NCBI GenBank assembly: GCA_965223405.1
Contig: CBDCWO010000006.1
Span: forward strand, 7,068,001-7,132,000
Direction: 5' to 3'
Source of the DNA: CBDCWO01 sp965223405
Lineage (GTDB): Bacteria; Bacteroidota; Bacteroidia; Chitinophagales; Saprospiraceae
DNA: 64,000 bases
Below the pieces are notes generated by a model. That model had not been told where the DNA came from and made no database searches. It saw only the letters and a program-made list of their open reading frames with translations. The position numbers were made by a program, and so were the translations under genes. Positions 1 through 7,452 of the stretch are shown one piece after another (positions within the stretch are counted from its first letter, which is position 1; each line of letters starts with the position of its first letter).

Positions 1-335
1 TTGTCACCTGCAAAATCAATAAAACTTGGAAGCCCAAGTCCATAAAACTTTAATGTCTTTCCTTCATCAGAATAGGAAGTGAGCACTTCTATTAATGTCG
101 CTTTCCTCCCACCATTTACAGAGGTCGTTTGTCTTGCAGGTATAGGTGAGGTATCCGCAGGGACAAATTTACTTAAAGGAATTTCCTCCACACTTATTGC
201 CTTAGAAGCTTCAACGACCGAAGTCCATTTTGATATGTCTGCAAATTGTTTTCCCAAAACTTCCCAAACTTTATCAGCAGGAGCATTTATTTTGGTCTTT
301 ATTTGAACGGTGACGTTAGGGATCTTCCAGTCCAT
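1..335 (-). CDS. SRPBCC-family protein (3' part outside the window)
   Basis: Reading the minus strand from an ATG at 335 gives an open frame of 111 codons that runs off the left edge. The start reads MDWKIPNVTVQIKTKINAPA, followed by a stretch like DKVWEVLGKQFADISKW. The pattern of a beta-strand followed by APADKVWEVL is the usual opening of SRPBCC/START-like (polyketide cyclase-type) proteins, which bind hydrophobic ligands in a helix-grip pocket. The gene lies 34 bases downstream of the small membrane protein gene on the same strand, so it is probably the third gene of that operon. Function is not predictable beyond the fold. The C-terminal helix that would confirm the family is outside the window. 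Confidence 0.7.
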   Translation of the reverse strand, partial: MDWKIPNVTVQIKTKINAPADKVWEVLGKQFADISKWTSVVEASKAISVEEIPLSKFVPADTSPIPARQTTSVNGGRKATLIEVLTSYSDEGKTLKFYGLGLPSFIDFAGD

Positions 336-369
336 TTTACAAGATTTTAAAACATTTATAAAAAAAACC

Positions 370-741
370 TTAAAACCCTATTTTTCCGGTAATTGCAAAA
401 TACTCTTTAACAGGTTCTGAAAAGGAAAGTCCCATTGAAATAATCGCCACTAAAATTCCTATATATGCACTTGCAGGTAAGGCAATAAGGATATTGACGA
501 CAAACATGATTCTTGCGCCCATAATATTTCTTTTTAGGATGAAATTTACAAGCAACGCGAAACTAACAATGTAAGCTATTCCAGTATAGACCATGTAAAT
601 AGGTTCTAATCCTCCTATGTAAATATCTTTTGTGGTAAACACATAATAAAATACAAAAGGAAGAATCATCATTAATGCGTTGAGGATGAAGATAACTCTT
701 AGTAAGATTGGTTTTTTAACCAAATTTTCTGTTTGTGTCAT
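370..741 (-). CDS. Small four-helix membrane protein
   Basis: The 123-residue product is almost entirely hydrophobic, with four likely membrane segments (about residues 13-33, 48-66, 75-92 and 94-110) joined by short loops. I do not recognise a named family. The N-terminus (MTQTENLVKKP) is short and positively charged, which suggests it lies in the cytoplasm. The gene starts 21 bases after the outer-membrane protein gene and is followed 34 bases later by the SRPBCC gene, all on the minus strand, so the three are probably co-transcribed. It could be a DoxX-like or DUF4345-like small membrane protein, but I see no diagnostic motif. Confidence 0.6.
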   Translation of the reverse strand: MTQTENLVKKPILLRVIFILNALMMILPFVFYYVFTTKDIYIGGLEPIYMVYTGIAYIVSFALLVNFILKRNIMGARIMFVVNILIALPASAYIGILVAIISMGLSFSEPVKEYFAITGKIGF

Positions 742-762
742 GATTAATTTTATTAATTTGTA

Positions 763-1638
763 TTATTGAAACTTCTTATAAACACCTAATCCAATTGTTC
801 CATTGAAGCCCACATATTGAAACTTAATAGGAACGAATGGCAGAGCCAAATTAAGTCCAAAACCGTTTGGCAAATCATAAGCTGCTTTTGCGCTGATTGC
901 CGCCCATTCTTGATTGTTAGGATAGAACCCTGTCTGTTCCAAGATTTCATTTTTGTAAGAACCGTTATCAAGGGAATGTCGAGCATTTAAAGCAAGTGCC
1001 ACATTCCATTTTTGTCCAAGTTTCCAACCATGTTCTAAATTTATTTCAAGAACATCACTAAAGTCATTGCTATATTTGTGATAACCTATTGCTAGAAAAC
1101 CGTAGTGCTTTTCTTTAGCTCTACCAATATGTACCATGGCACCAAAGGAGTTCGCATCGAAACCAGTAGCCAATCCTTTATCCAAATCTTGGCTTATCGC
1201 ATTCCAAGATGTTTGAAGAGAAACCGCCACACTTACACTCTTTTCAACTAATCCGTACCTAATAGCAAGTCTGGGATTACTCAATCCAAACAAATCACCC
1301 TCTGACAGTAAATTGTCAAAGTGTTGTTCGTCTGTTAAATCTCCTGTACTGATATATTTGAAAGGTAAAGAAGCGATGACATCCATTTTTTTACCTAAAC
1401 CATATTCAAGATAAATGCTGAAATCGGAGTTAAAGGTTTTTCGGTTTACTCCTTGTTTATCATTAATAAACGTTCCGTTGAGCAAAGACTCATATTGATA
1501 GGCAGGCAAAATAGATTGAAATTGGACATAACCTTCTCCTTTTTTCTGAGTCCAAGAACCTTGAGCGAAAGACATTTTACCAATACACAATGCTAAAGCA
1601 GAAAGCAAAGCTCTAACAAATAATTCTTTTCTAAGCAT
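763..1638 (-). CDS. Putative outer-membrane beta-barrel protein
   Basis: The 291-residue protein has a clear signal peptide (cleavage after about residue 25, at SFA-QGSW). The mature part alternates aromatic and polar residues in amphipathic strands, for example SIYLEYGLGKKMDVIASLPF and LAIGYHKYSNDFSDVLEINL, and ends in a terminal aromatic (KKFQ, with Phe next to last). This pattern is typical of outer-membrane barrels of the MetA/transporter type. No enzyme motif is visible. It is the first gene of the minus-strand operon with the small membrane protein and the SRPBCC protein, so a role in export or uptake of a hydrophobic compound is possible but only inferred. Confidence 0.6.
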   Translation of the reverse strand: MLRKELFVRALLSALALCIGKMSFAQGSWTQKKGEGYVQFQSILPAYQYESLLNGTFINDKQGVNRKTFNSDFSIYLEYGLGKKMDVIASLPFKYISTGDLTDEQHFDNLLSEGDLFGLSNPRLAIRYGLVEKSVSVAVSLQTSWNAISQDLDKGLATGFDANSFGAMVHIGRAKEKHYGFLAIGYHKYSNDFSDVLEINLEHGWKLGQKWNVALALNARHSLDNGSYKNEILEQTGFYPNNQEWAAISAKAAYDLPNGFGLNLALPFVPIKFQYVGFNGTIGLGVYKKFQ

Positions 1639-1730
1639 TTTTCAAGTTTTTTGATAAAAAACAAATACAATGCAAAGATGAGCCTAATATATATTTACAA
1701 ATTGGAGAATCTGTTCAAAGAATGGGAATT

Positions 1731-2075
1731 TTAGCTCAAAAGTTTTTCTCTGAAACTTGAAGGCGAGCAATTGTAGTACTTTTGGAAGGTTTTTGTAAAG
1801 TATCCAACATCTAAATATCCACAGCTGTAAGCTATTTCAGATATTCGCAAATCCGTTATTCTAAGCAAGAGTTGAGCTTTTTCCATGCGTTTTGATACGA
1901 TATATTTATTAGGAGAAGTACCATAAACAGTAGAAAACTTACGTTTGAAGGAGGACAAACTTAGTCCTGTTAGAAAAGCGAAGTCTTCCAAATTCAGGTC
2001 ATCAAAAAGGTGAGCTTGGATAACTTCTTGAAATTTATATTCGTTGGCTTTGAATAGAAAATATTGTAACAGACT
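1731..2075 (-). pseudogene. AraC-family regulator, N-terminal part lost
   Basis: The C-terminal AraC double helix-turn-helix is intact: FAFLTGLSLSSFKRKFSTVY is the first helix-turn-helix and RISEIAYSCGYLDVGYFTKT the second. The frame continues upstream without an ATG, through residues like LLQYFLFKANEYKFQEVIQA, to about position 2075. There it meets a fragment of an IS1182-type transposase gene in another frame. The sensor domain (normally 150-200 residues) is therefore missing. A short product from a TTG at 1991 is possible but would be only the DNA-binding domain. The gene sits just upstream of the outer-membrane protein operon and may once have regulated it. Confidence 0.7.
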
Positions 2076-2386
2076 TGCCCTTTGTCATGTCCCTTGGTCA
2101 ATAGTTTTGCATCAGAATCAACTATAGAAATCTGTTTGTCTCCTCCTTCCTTAGCTTTGGCTAATTGTGCTTTTAGCCTTTGACAGCTTTCCTTTCGGAG
2201 TTCCAAGTGCTGTAACTTGGCTTTGATTTCATCCGTTGATATTTCCAGACAATCGTCCTGATCTGTTTGGTCAAGCAATTTCAGATATTCCTCAGCCTTC
2301 TGATCTATCTGTTTTTGCATACATTCCAAAGAGCGATCGTTGAAGTTATTTCTTCTTGAGTTTTGTGCACTGAATTGTATAAGCAC
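2064..2386 (-). pseudogene. IS1182-type transposase fragment (central part)
   Basis: The minus-strand frame encodes residues such as SAQNSRRNNFNDR, a charged coiled segment, and SIVDSDAKLLTKGHDKGQ-VCYN. The D-x-(D/E)-A-x-L-x-x-x-x-G pattern followed by a YN motif is typical of the DDE domain of IS1182/IS5-like transposases. The conserved text stops at VCYN, where the frame enters AraC sequence. Both the N-terminal and the catalytic C-terminal parts are missing, so it cannot be active. A C-terminal fragment of a similar transposase lies at 17515-17928. Confidence 0.65.
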
Positions 2387-2537
2387 TTTCGGGCGTTAGT
2401 ATGATACTGACGCTTCGGTCAGCACCAGGTGTGTTACCTATCCCAACCTATATAGCCTCTGTATCCGGTTCCTGCCTGCGGGCCGTACTGCCCTTCGAAT
2501 TTCTACGTATAACCAAATATTTTATTAAAAAAATTAA

Positions 2538-3533
2538 TTAAGCATAATTCATCATTTTGACATAGGGTGTTTGTCTTTTAATTACGGCAAAAACCCGATG
2601 CACAAGTTTGTTTTTAATTGCGTTCAAAACAACACCTTTTTGTTTTCCTTCGGCCAATTTTCTGGTGTAATAGAATCCGATTTCCTTATCATATCTAATA
2701 GCGGCATTTACGCCATTTGATAGTAAGCCCTTCATATGCTTATTAGCAATATGACTTATCGATGATTTACCTTTCATTAATCCTGACTGATATGGAAATG
2801 GTGCTATTCCACAATAAGTACAATATTTTCGACTATTTTCAAAACAGGTGAAGTTTTCGGTAATTGCTATCATATATGCTGAAATTACCGGTCCAACTCC
2901 TACCACTGATTTAGCTAATTCATAATTTGCTTTCATCTCATCATCATCCCCTATAGTATCTTCAATCATTTGATCCAATTCCCTAATCTGTTCAGTATAT
3001 AGGTCTAGTAATTGGCTGTTCTGAACATCCATGATTTTGTATAATTTAGGATCCATTACCTGCTTTTGTTCTTTTAGGGATACGGATAATGATTGTTTTT
3101 GCCTTACCAGTAGGTTTCGCCTTGATAAAAGTTTCTTTAACTTGGTAATCAGAGGTTTAGGCAAAGTTTTTGCTTTTAGAGAATCTCTTTTTTCATAGGC
3201 ATATCTACAGATATCTTTAGAGTCTATCTGATCATTTTTACCTCTACGTATTCCTCGTGACTTGGATATTTGAAGTGCATTTTCTTCTAAACATGGTATT
3301 TGTTGAGATACTAGCCATTCAAAAAATGCCTTTGAATAAACTCCTGTATTTTCAAAACAAACCAACCAAGAAGACTTAGGTATTTTTTTAATCTTCCTAA
3401 GATCTTTTACCATTTTCTTGAATCCATCTATTTCGTTGGAATACCGGCTTAGATATACTGGGCGATCTTTTGAATAATAAGAAACGTCATAAAAATGCTT
3501 TGACATGTCAGAACCAATAAATAATGTATACAT
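2538..3533 (-). CDS. IS110-family transposase/recombinase
   Basis: The protein has 331 residues, a normal length for the family. The N-terminal RuvC-like DEDD domain begins with FIGSDMSKHFYDVSYY (first Asp at residue 9) and includes CFENTGVYSKAFFEWL (Glu near 62) and GIRRGKNDQIDSKDICRYAY (the Asp pair near 100). After a helical linker comes the Transposase_20 domain, with VVGVGPVISAYMIAITENF, a helix-hairpin-helix-like segment, and YCTYCGIAPFPYQSG. The catalytic Ser of this domain would lie in the KGKSSISH segment. All expected parts are present, with no frameshift. It is the only gene of its element. Confidence 0.9.
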   Translation of the reverse strand: MYTLFIGSDMSKHFYDVSYYSKDRPVYLSRYSNEIDGFKKMVKDLRKIKKIPKSSWLVCFENTGVYSKAFFEWLVSQQIPCLEENALQISKSRGIRRGKNDQIDSKDICRYAYEKRDSLKAKTLPKPLITKLKKLLSRRNLLVRQKQSLSVSLKEQKQVMDPKLYKIMDVQNSQLLDLYTEQIRELDQMIEDTIGDDDEMKANYELAKSVVGVGPVISAYMIAITENFTCFENSRKYCTYCGIAPFPYQSGLMKGKSSISHIANKHMKGLLSNGVNAAIRYDKEIGFYYTRKLAEGKQKGVVLNAIKNKLVHRVFAVIKRQTPYVKMMNYA

Positions 3534-3730
3534 TTGAATAAGTTTTTAAGGATTAACACTAACACCTTTAGTAGGCCTGAAAGCCTAAATTTCTACATGG
3601 TGCTTAATCTAAAATGGCGGAGGACTAATTCGCAGCATAAGGCTTAAAATCTTAGGCAGGCAGATAGTTCACCTCCGCTATTTTTCAAGTTACTAACATT
3701 TCTATGTTAATTCAACAAAGAAAAAGTAAC
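3534..3730 (-). ncRNA. Candidate IS110 bridge RNA region
   Basis: IS110-group elements are known to encode a structured bridge RNA in the long non-coding end just upstream of the recombinase start. This stretch is non-coding and folds by eye. One stem pairs 3572-3576 (TAGGC) with 3583-3587 (GCCTA) around a 6-base loop. A larger one pairs 3616-3623 (GGCGGAGG) with 3672-3679 (CCTCCGCT), enclosing a loop of about 48 bases that could hold a guide segment. Stems and position fit the known layout. I could not match guide bases to target or donor with certainty, so the exact ends are open. Confidence 0.4.
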
Positions 3731-4030
3731 AAAAAGAAACATATTGTGATAATAGTAATATGATAATAAATTATCAATTACAATACTAAAGGGCAGGTAG
3801 GCCTGTTCGTCGGTACCGTCGTTTGTAGTCTCGCTTCCTTTCACCGGCGGCCGAAGCCTCTGGCGAAGGACTCAGATCTAACCTTACGGTTAACACTCTA
3901 GCGACTTATTAGTGGTTCGAGTCGTAACCCCTGCCCACAAAGCTTGGTGCTGACAGAATCGTCAGTGCACTTTCACTTTCTGGATTAAACTATATCTTTA
4001 TACAATACGATGCCCATGCTGGGACACACA

Positions 4031-4088
4031 AAAGCTACGGCGGCAAGTGGCGCTAAACGCGCCCACCTGCGTGTAGCTACACGATGGC
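4031..4088. repeat. Imperfect palindrome P1 before VOC gene
   Basis: Arms AGCTAC (4033-4038) and GTAGCT (4073-4078) enclose an inner inverted repeat GTGGCGC / GCGCCCAC (4047-4066), followed three bases later by CGATGGC (4082-4088). The arrangement matches palindromes at 13128, 16150 and 29293, which have different arm sequences but the same layout and a related final CGTTGGC or CGTTATG. On the minus strand it directly precedes the 5' end of intron remnant A, consistent with introns that insert next to stem-loops. Confidence 0.5.
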
Positions 4089-4135
4089 AGTAATTCGGTA
4101 TGACAAATTTAATTTGAACTCAAATTTCAAAAAAA

Positions 4136-4564
4136 ATGAAAACGACAACATTTCTAACATTTGTAGGTGATCAATGCGGAAAGGCTGAAGAAGCGATAAA
4201 TTTGTACACTTCTATCTTTCCGAATTCGGAAATCAAAAGCATAACAAAATATTCGGAAGGAGAGGCAGGCGGCACACCTGAGCTTATTAAATATGGTGTA
4301 TTTTCATTAAATGGAACTGATTACATGGTTTCTGAAAGTAATTATAATCATGCTTGGTCATTTACACCTGCGGTTTCACTTTTCATAAGTGACAATTCTG
4401 ATGATGTGATACGATTACTATTCGAAAAGCTTTCTTCAAATGGTGGTCAAGTAATGGTTCCCCTAGATGCCTACAAAGGTGAAGGAGATTATGGATTTGG
4501 CAAGAAATTCGGATGGTGTCAAGACAAATATGGTATATCATGGCAATTTGTACTTTCCGATTAA
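4136..4564 (+). CDS. VOC-family protein (PhnB/3-demethylubiquinone methyltransferase-like fold)
   Basis: The 142-residue product starts MKTTTFLTFVGDQCGKAEEA and ends in the segment FGKKFGWCQDKYGISWQFVL. This is the PhnB-type glyoxalase fold, with the conserved FLxFxGxxxxAxxxYxxxF opening and the D-x-x-G-x-x-W closing. Members are often resistance- or detoxification-like proteins whose substrates are unknown. It stands alone, about 50 bases after palindrome P1 and 40 bases before the GC-rich repeat R1, so it looks like a single-gene cargo unit. A close but truncated relative lies at 13605-13961. Confidence 0.8.
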   Translation: MKTTTFLTFVGDQCGKAEEAINLYTSIFPNSEIKSITKYSEGEAGGTPELIKYGVFSLNGTDYMVSESNYNHAWSFTPAVSLFISDNSDDVIRLLFEKLSSNGGQVMVPLDAYKGEGDYGFGKKFGWCQDKYGISWQFVLSD

Positions 4565-4601
4565 CTGGACATAAGTAAATTATTGAAATAAAATAACTTC
4601 T

Positions 4602-4660
4602 GCCAATAAATAAGGCTTCTATCGGCCCAGCGGGCCGAGACCGCTTGCGGCCCCAAGCCT
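4602..4660. repeat. GC-rich cruciform-like repeat R1
   Basis: The repeat follows the VOC gene. The outer stem is AGGCTT (4613-4618) with AAGCCT (4655-4660). Inside lie hairpins CGGCCC-AGC-GGGCCG and CCGC-TT-GCGG. Related copies occur at 28554-28620 and 31740-31805, each just after a cargo gene and each starting AATAARGCTT or AATTAGGCTT. The sequence differs between copies while the stems are kept. The rest of the gap to 4810 shows no gene. Confidence 0.55.
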
Positions 4661-4810
4661 GATGGACGGAGTCACTTTAAGGACTAGGAACAAGCAAAAC
4701 AAAAGGATTACCTAACGAGGAAAAGAATAATCCTTAAGGACAGTTATAGGAATAGGATTTTGATATTTTCCTGGGATGGATACCAATGATACAGTTGGTC
4801 CTCAGATGAA

Positions 4811-5854
4811 ATGAGAAAAAAACGAACCAAACAGATATTTAGAATAGCGTTATTGCTTGGAACGGCAATCTCCTTATTCTTTGTGCCATGGCTTTTGGTT
4901 AAAGCATGGATACTTCCGGTACCGGATACAGTTCAAGAACAATTGGATCAGGCCATTTGTCATGGATTTGACGGAATGATTGTTTATGTAGACCAAGCTG
5001 GGCAATCCCCTCAATATTTTTCTTCCGGCTGGCACGATCGAGAGTCCAAGATACCTGCCAAACCTGATGCCTTATTTAAGATTGCCAGCATCAGTAAACT
5101 ATATGATGCTGTGGCAGTTACCAAATTGGTAAGCGATGGACGACTTTCTCTGGATAAAACAATCGCTGATTATTTACCTGAACTTGTGGGAAGAATTCAA
5201 AACGCTGAGAAAATTACCTTGAGGTTGATGATACAACATAAAAGTGGTATTCCTAATTTTACAGACGCTCCTAATTTTTGGGCAGCACCCACGGATACCT
5301 ATGGAGAAAGTCTTGCATTGATTCTAGACAAGCCGGCCAACTTTGAACCAGGTGAAGATTATGAATATTGTAACACGAATTACCTATTAATCAATAAGAT
5401 AATGGATGACGAGCTAGGTTATGGGAACTTTCAATTCATTCGGGAAGAAATCCTAGTACCATTAAATCTCAGCAATACTTTCGGATCACTAAATGACGTG
5501 AATATGGACGATGTAATGAGTGGCTATCACGTAGGACACCCCTTTGATTTAAAGGAAGACGAACACGGCATGTTAGCCACAGCAGAAGACGCGGGTACTT
5601 TCCTTAGGGCATTGAACGATGGATCCTTGTTTGAAGAAGGAGAACAGGAAATCTATTCATCCATCTATGAATATGATCATTCTGGCTGGATTCCAGGATA
5701 CCAGAGTTTCGCAAAATATTACAATGACCTTGATGCTGTTGTTATTGAGTTCTACAGCACAACCGATCCTAAACTAAACAATTGGAACTTGTCAGGAATC
5801 ATAAATAATAGAATTGTTAAAATATTAAAAAGGCAAAAAAGCTTGACCAACTGA
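4811..5854 (+). CDS. Serine hydrolase of the beta-lactamase/class C family
   Basis: The 347-residue protein has an N-terminal membrane anchor or signal (residues 10-36). The three motifs of penicillin-recognising serine hydrolases are present: S93-I-S-K96, Y186-C-N188 and H290-S-G292 (replacing KTG). This set is typical of class C-like esterases and D-aminopeptidase/DD-peptidase relatives (Pfam Beta-lactamase, PF00144), so antibiotic resistance should not be assumed. It acts outside the cytoplasmic membrane. It is followed by a 70-base hairpin repeat that begins immediately at its stop codon, then by an esterase gene in the same direction. Confidence 0.85.
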   Translation: MRKKRTKQIFRIALLLGTAISLFFVPWLLVKAWILPVPDTVQEQLDQAICHGFDGMIVYVDQAGQSPQYFSSGWHDRESKIPAKPDALFKIASISKLYDAVAVTKLVSDGRLSLDKTIADYLPELVGRIQNAEKITLRLMIQHKSGIPNFTDAPNFWAAPTDTYGESLALILDKPANFEPGEDYEYCNTNYLLINKIMDDELGYGNFQFIREEILVPLNLSNTFGSLNDVNMDDVMSGYHVGHPFDLKEDEHGMLATAEDAGTFLRALNDGSLFEEGEQEIYSSIYEYDHSGWIPGYQSFAKYYNDLDAVVIEFYSTTDPKLNNWNLSGIINNRIVKILKRQKSLTN

Positions 5855-5924
5855 AATCTCTGACATAACCCGCTAAATGCCGGTGGTAATGATTATTTTC
5901 AGGGAGGATTAGGAATCAGAGATT
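5855..5924. repeat. 70-base hairpin repeat, copy 1
   Basis: Begins AATCTCTGAC and ends GGATTAGGAATCAGAGATT, so the ends are inverted complements and fold into a long hairpin. The core contains GGTAATGATTATTTTC. A near copy is at 11424-11493 and a diverged one at 62871-62940. No coding capacity. It may act as a terminator for the serine hydrolase gene or be a MITE/REP-type element. Confidence 0.65.
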
Positions 5925-5954
5925 CTTTTTAGTTGTGTTTAATTAACTATAAGT

Positions 5955-6788
5955 ATGAAAAGAATTATAGTCACCATCGCTATAGTAATTTTAACAGCAT
6001 TTTTATCTGTTGTTTTGACAATGTATATCATTGATTCATCAGAGACACCTGAAATATATGATGTATATATTGTTGATTCAGAGATACTTTCTGAAAAAAG
6101 GGAAATCATTGTAAAAAAGCCGGTTGACTACGATGATGACATGGATAAATACTATCCAGTTATCTATGTATTTGGAGGCAACACGTTAACCTACTCCATT
6201 GCTTACGATACCGAACTTCTTACTAGAACAGGTCACCTCAATCAAGTTATTGTGGTGGGAGTTTCTAACATAAGTCAAGAAACCAGACAAAGAGATTTGA
6301 CTCCACCATATATGAAACAAGATATTGACGAACAAGATTCACCATTCGGAAAAGCCGATATATATTCAGAATTTATAAAAAAGGAAATAATTCCATTAAT
6401 TGACAAAAAATATCGGACTTCTTCTAATAGAATTGCAGTTGGCCATTCCCGTGAAGGATTAATGGTAATGTACCTGTTAATATCCGACCCTGGCTTGTTT
6501 AAAGGTCATATAGCATTGAGTCCTGCGCTCTGGAGAGAAGATAACATCTTTGTTCATCGTTTTGAGGAGTATTTGAATAAAAAGGGTTCTATTGAGTCAA
6601 AACTATTTATGAGTGTGGGAGAACAGGAGGTATCTAAAATGAAAAATACTTTTGATTTAATGGTTGAAGTTCTTGAAAGTGATTCGACAGGTAAATGGGA
6701 AAGCATGTATACAAAAGGTGCTATACATAATAATAATGCATTGCTCTCAGCACCAATTGGTATTGAGTGGATATTAAACAATAACTAG
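5955..6788 (+). CDS. Alpha/beta-hydrolase, esterase D-type
   Basis: The 277-residue protein starts with one hydrophobic segment (residues 4-25, signal anchor or signal peptide). The nucleophile elbow is G163-H-S165-R-E-G168. The strand before it reads KKYRTSSNRIAVGHS, typical of the Pfam Esterase family (PF00756), which covers siderophore esterases, S-formylglutathione hydrolase relatives and carbohydrate esterases. The catalytic His is probably in TKGAIHNNNAL near the end. An upstream segment, DYDDDMDKYYPVIYVFGG, matches the usual first strand. Substrate cannot be named. It follows the serine hydrolase gene in the same direction. Confidence 0.8.
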   Translation: MKRIIVTIAIVILTAFLSVVLTMYIIDSSETPEIYDVYIVDSEILSEKREIIVKKPVDYDDDMDKYYPVIYVFGGNTLTYSIAYDTELLTRTGHLNQVIVVGVSNISQETRQRDLTPPYMKQDIDEQDSPFGKADIYSEFIKKEIIPLIDKKYRTSSNRIAVGHSREGLMVMYLLISDPGLFKGHIALSPALWREDNIFVHRFEEYLNKKGSIESKLFMSVGEQEVSKMKNTFDLMVEVLESDSTGKWESMYTKGAIHNNNALLSAPIGIEWILNNN

Positions 6789-7178
6789 ATACAATAACAA
6801 TAGCACATAGGCAATAGCGGGTTCAACCCTACGCAGCCATAAACGTTTCCACCAATTAGGAAATGAATAAGGAAGAACTTATAAATTTTGGTAAAAATTA
6901 TACCAAGGAACACTTTGATCAGATTAATTTGATTGAATGGCAAACATGGTGATGCTTTTGCGGATCCGAACTATGAGTTTAGAATGCAACTTTGCGAGAC
7001 AATAAAAGATCATTTTATCGGATTATGTAGATCAATTGATTCTTGACTTATACGCGGAACTATCCAAGTCAACCAAGGAAACATTCGGTGTTTACAACAG
7101 CTTTCATCTTTTCGCAAATGAGTAACTAGAAAAAGGTGGTCCGAAATATTTTGATCAATAGGTAGAAAGTGCTTCAAA
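6789..7178 (+). pseudogene. Decayed gene remnant (unrecognised)
   Basis: From an ATG at 6863 the frame reads MNKEELINFGKNYTKEHFDQ and stops after about 29 codons. A shifted frame then continues as DAFADPNYEFRMQLCETIKD and LILDLYAELSKSTKETFGVY, with further stops. The pieces look like one former protein broken by several frameshifts. The small frame at 7179-7403 may be its end. I do not recognise the family. The preceding bases 6789-6862 are non-coding and end in AAACGTTTCC, resembling the ends of the palindromes seen before other cargo genes. Confidence 0.45.
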
Positions 7179-7403
7179 ATGTTGAATACTGGATTGTCAA
7201 GTGGTAGATTGACATTGAGTAAAGCTAGAATTGATGTAATTTTAGATTACATAAAGAATGAAATTAATAATAACGCCAATGGGATTAAAAGATATGACAA
7301 TATGATTCAACGATTTGAATGGTTGTTGAAGAAAGAATATAATGTGCTAACAATGGTTAAAAATCATAGGCCGTACCAACCAAACCGTTTCCACGCTTTA
7401 TAG
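7179..7403 (+). CDS. Hypothetical 74-residue protein or pseudogene tail
   Basis: The frame encodes SKARIDVILDYIKNEINNNA and a basic helical end, QRFEWLLKKEYNVL. It is helix-rich and charged, with no recognisable domain. It directly follows the decayed frames at 6863-7178 and may be their last part, in which case it is not an independent gene. Between its stop and the sulfatase lies a short non-coding segment ending GGCCGTTAGCTG, similar to a cassette junction. Confidence 0.3.
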   Translation: MLNTGLSSGRLTLSKARIDVILDYIKNEINNNANGIKRYDNMIQRFEWLLKKEYNVLTMVKNHRPYQPNRFHAL

Positions 7404-7452
7404 CCAGGCCGTTAGCTGTAAAATTGAAACTAAGTTTAATAATGGATCTGAT

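Larger units (their letters stand above)
2473..3803 (-). mobile_element. Complete IS110-family element (about 1.33 kb)
   Basis: The ends were inferred by aligning the flanks with intron remnant B, which lacks the insertion. Sequence matches B up to a CCTG at 2471-2474 and resumes at a CCTG at 3802-3805. The insertion therefore shares a short CT-containing core at both ends and has no inverted repeats or target duplication, as expected for IS110. The transposase occupies 2538-3533. A long non-coding end of about 270 bases lies upstream of the transposase and a short end of about 64 bases downstream, the usual layout for the IS110 group. It appears intact and may be active. Confidence 0.6.
2391..4029 (-). 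mobile_element. Group II intron remnant A (5' region), interrupted by IS110
   Basis: On the minus strand the segment begins at 4029 with GTGTGTCCCAGCATGGGCAT, a typical group II intron 5' end (GTGYG followed by a small hairpin). It continues with domain-I-like sequence including AAGTCGC, GTTAACC and CTTCGCCAGAGGCTTCGGCC. The same series occurs in remnant B at 12684-13124, which allows alignment. Alignment with B shows that 2473-3803 is an inserted IS110. No reverse transcriptase frame or domain V is present, so it is a dead 5' fragment. The identification rests on the 5' consensus and on shared structure between the two copies. Confidence 0.5.

Noticed and set aside
79..306. 75-codon plus-strand frame at the left edge
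   Set aside because: It is the shadow of the SRPBCC gene on the minus strand.
4811..5854. True class C beta-lactamase (resistance)
   Set aside because: Motifs fit the wider serine hydrolase family; HSG instead of KTG and an N-terminal anchor do not indicate a lactamase specifically.
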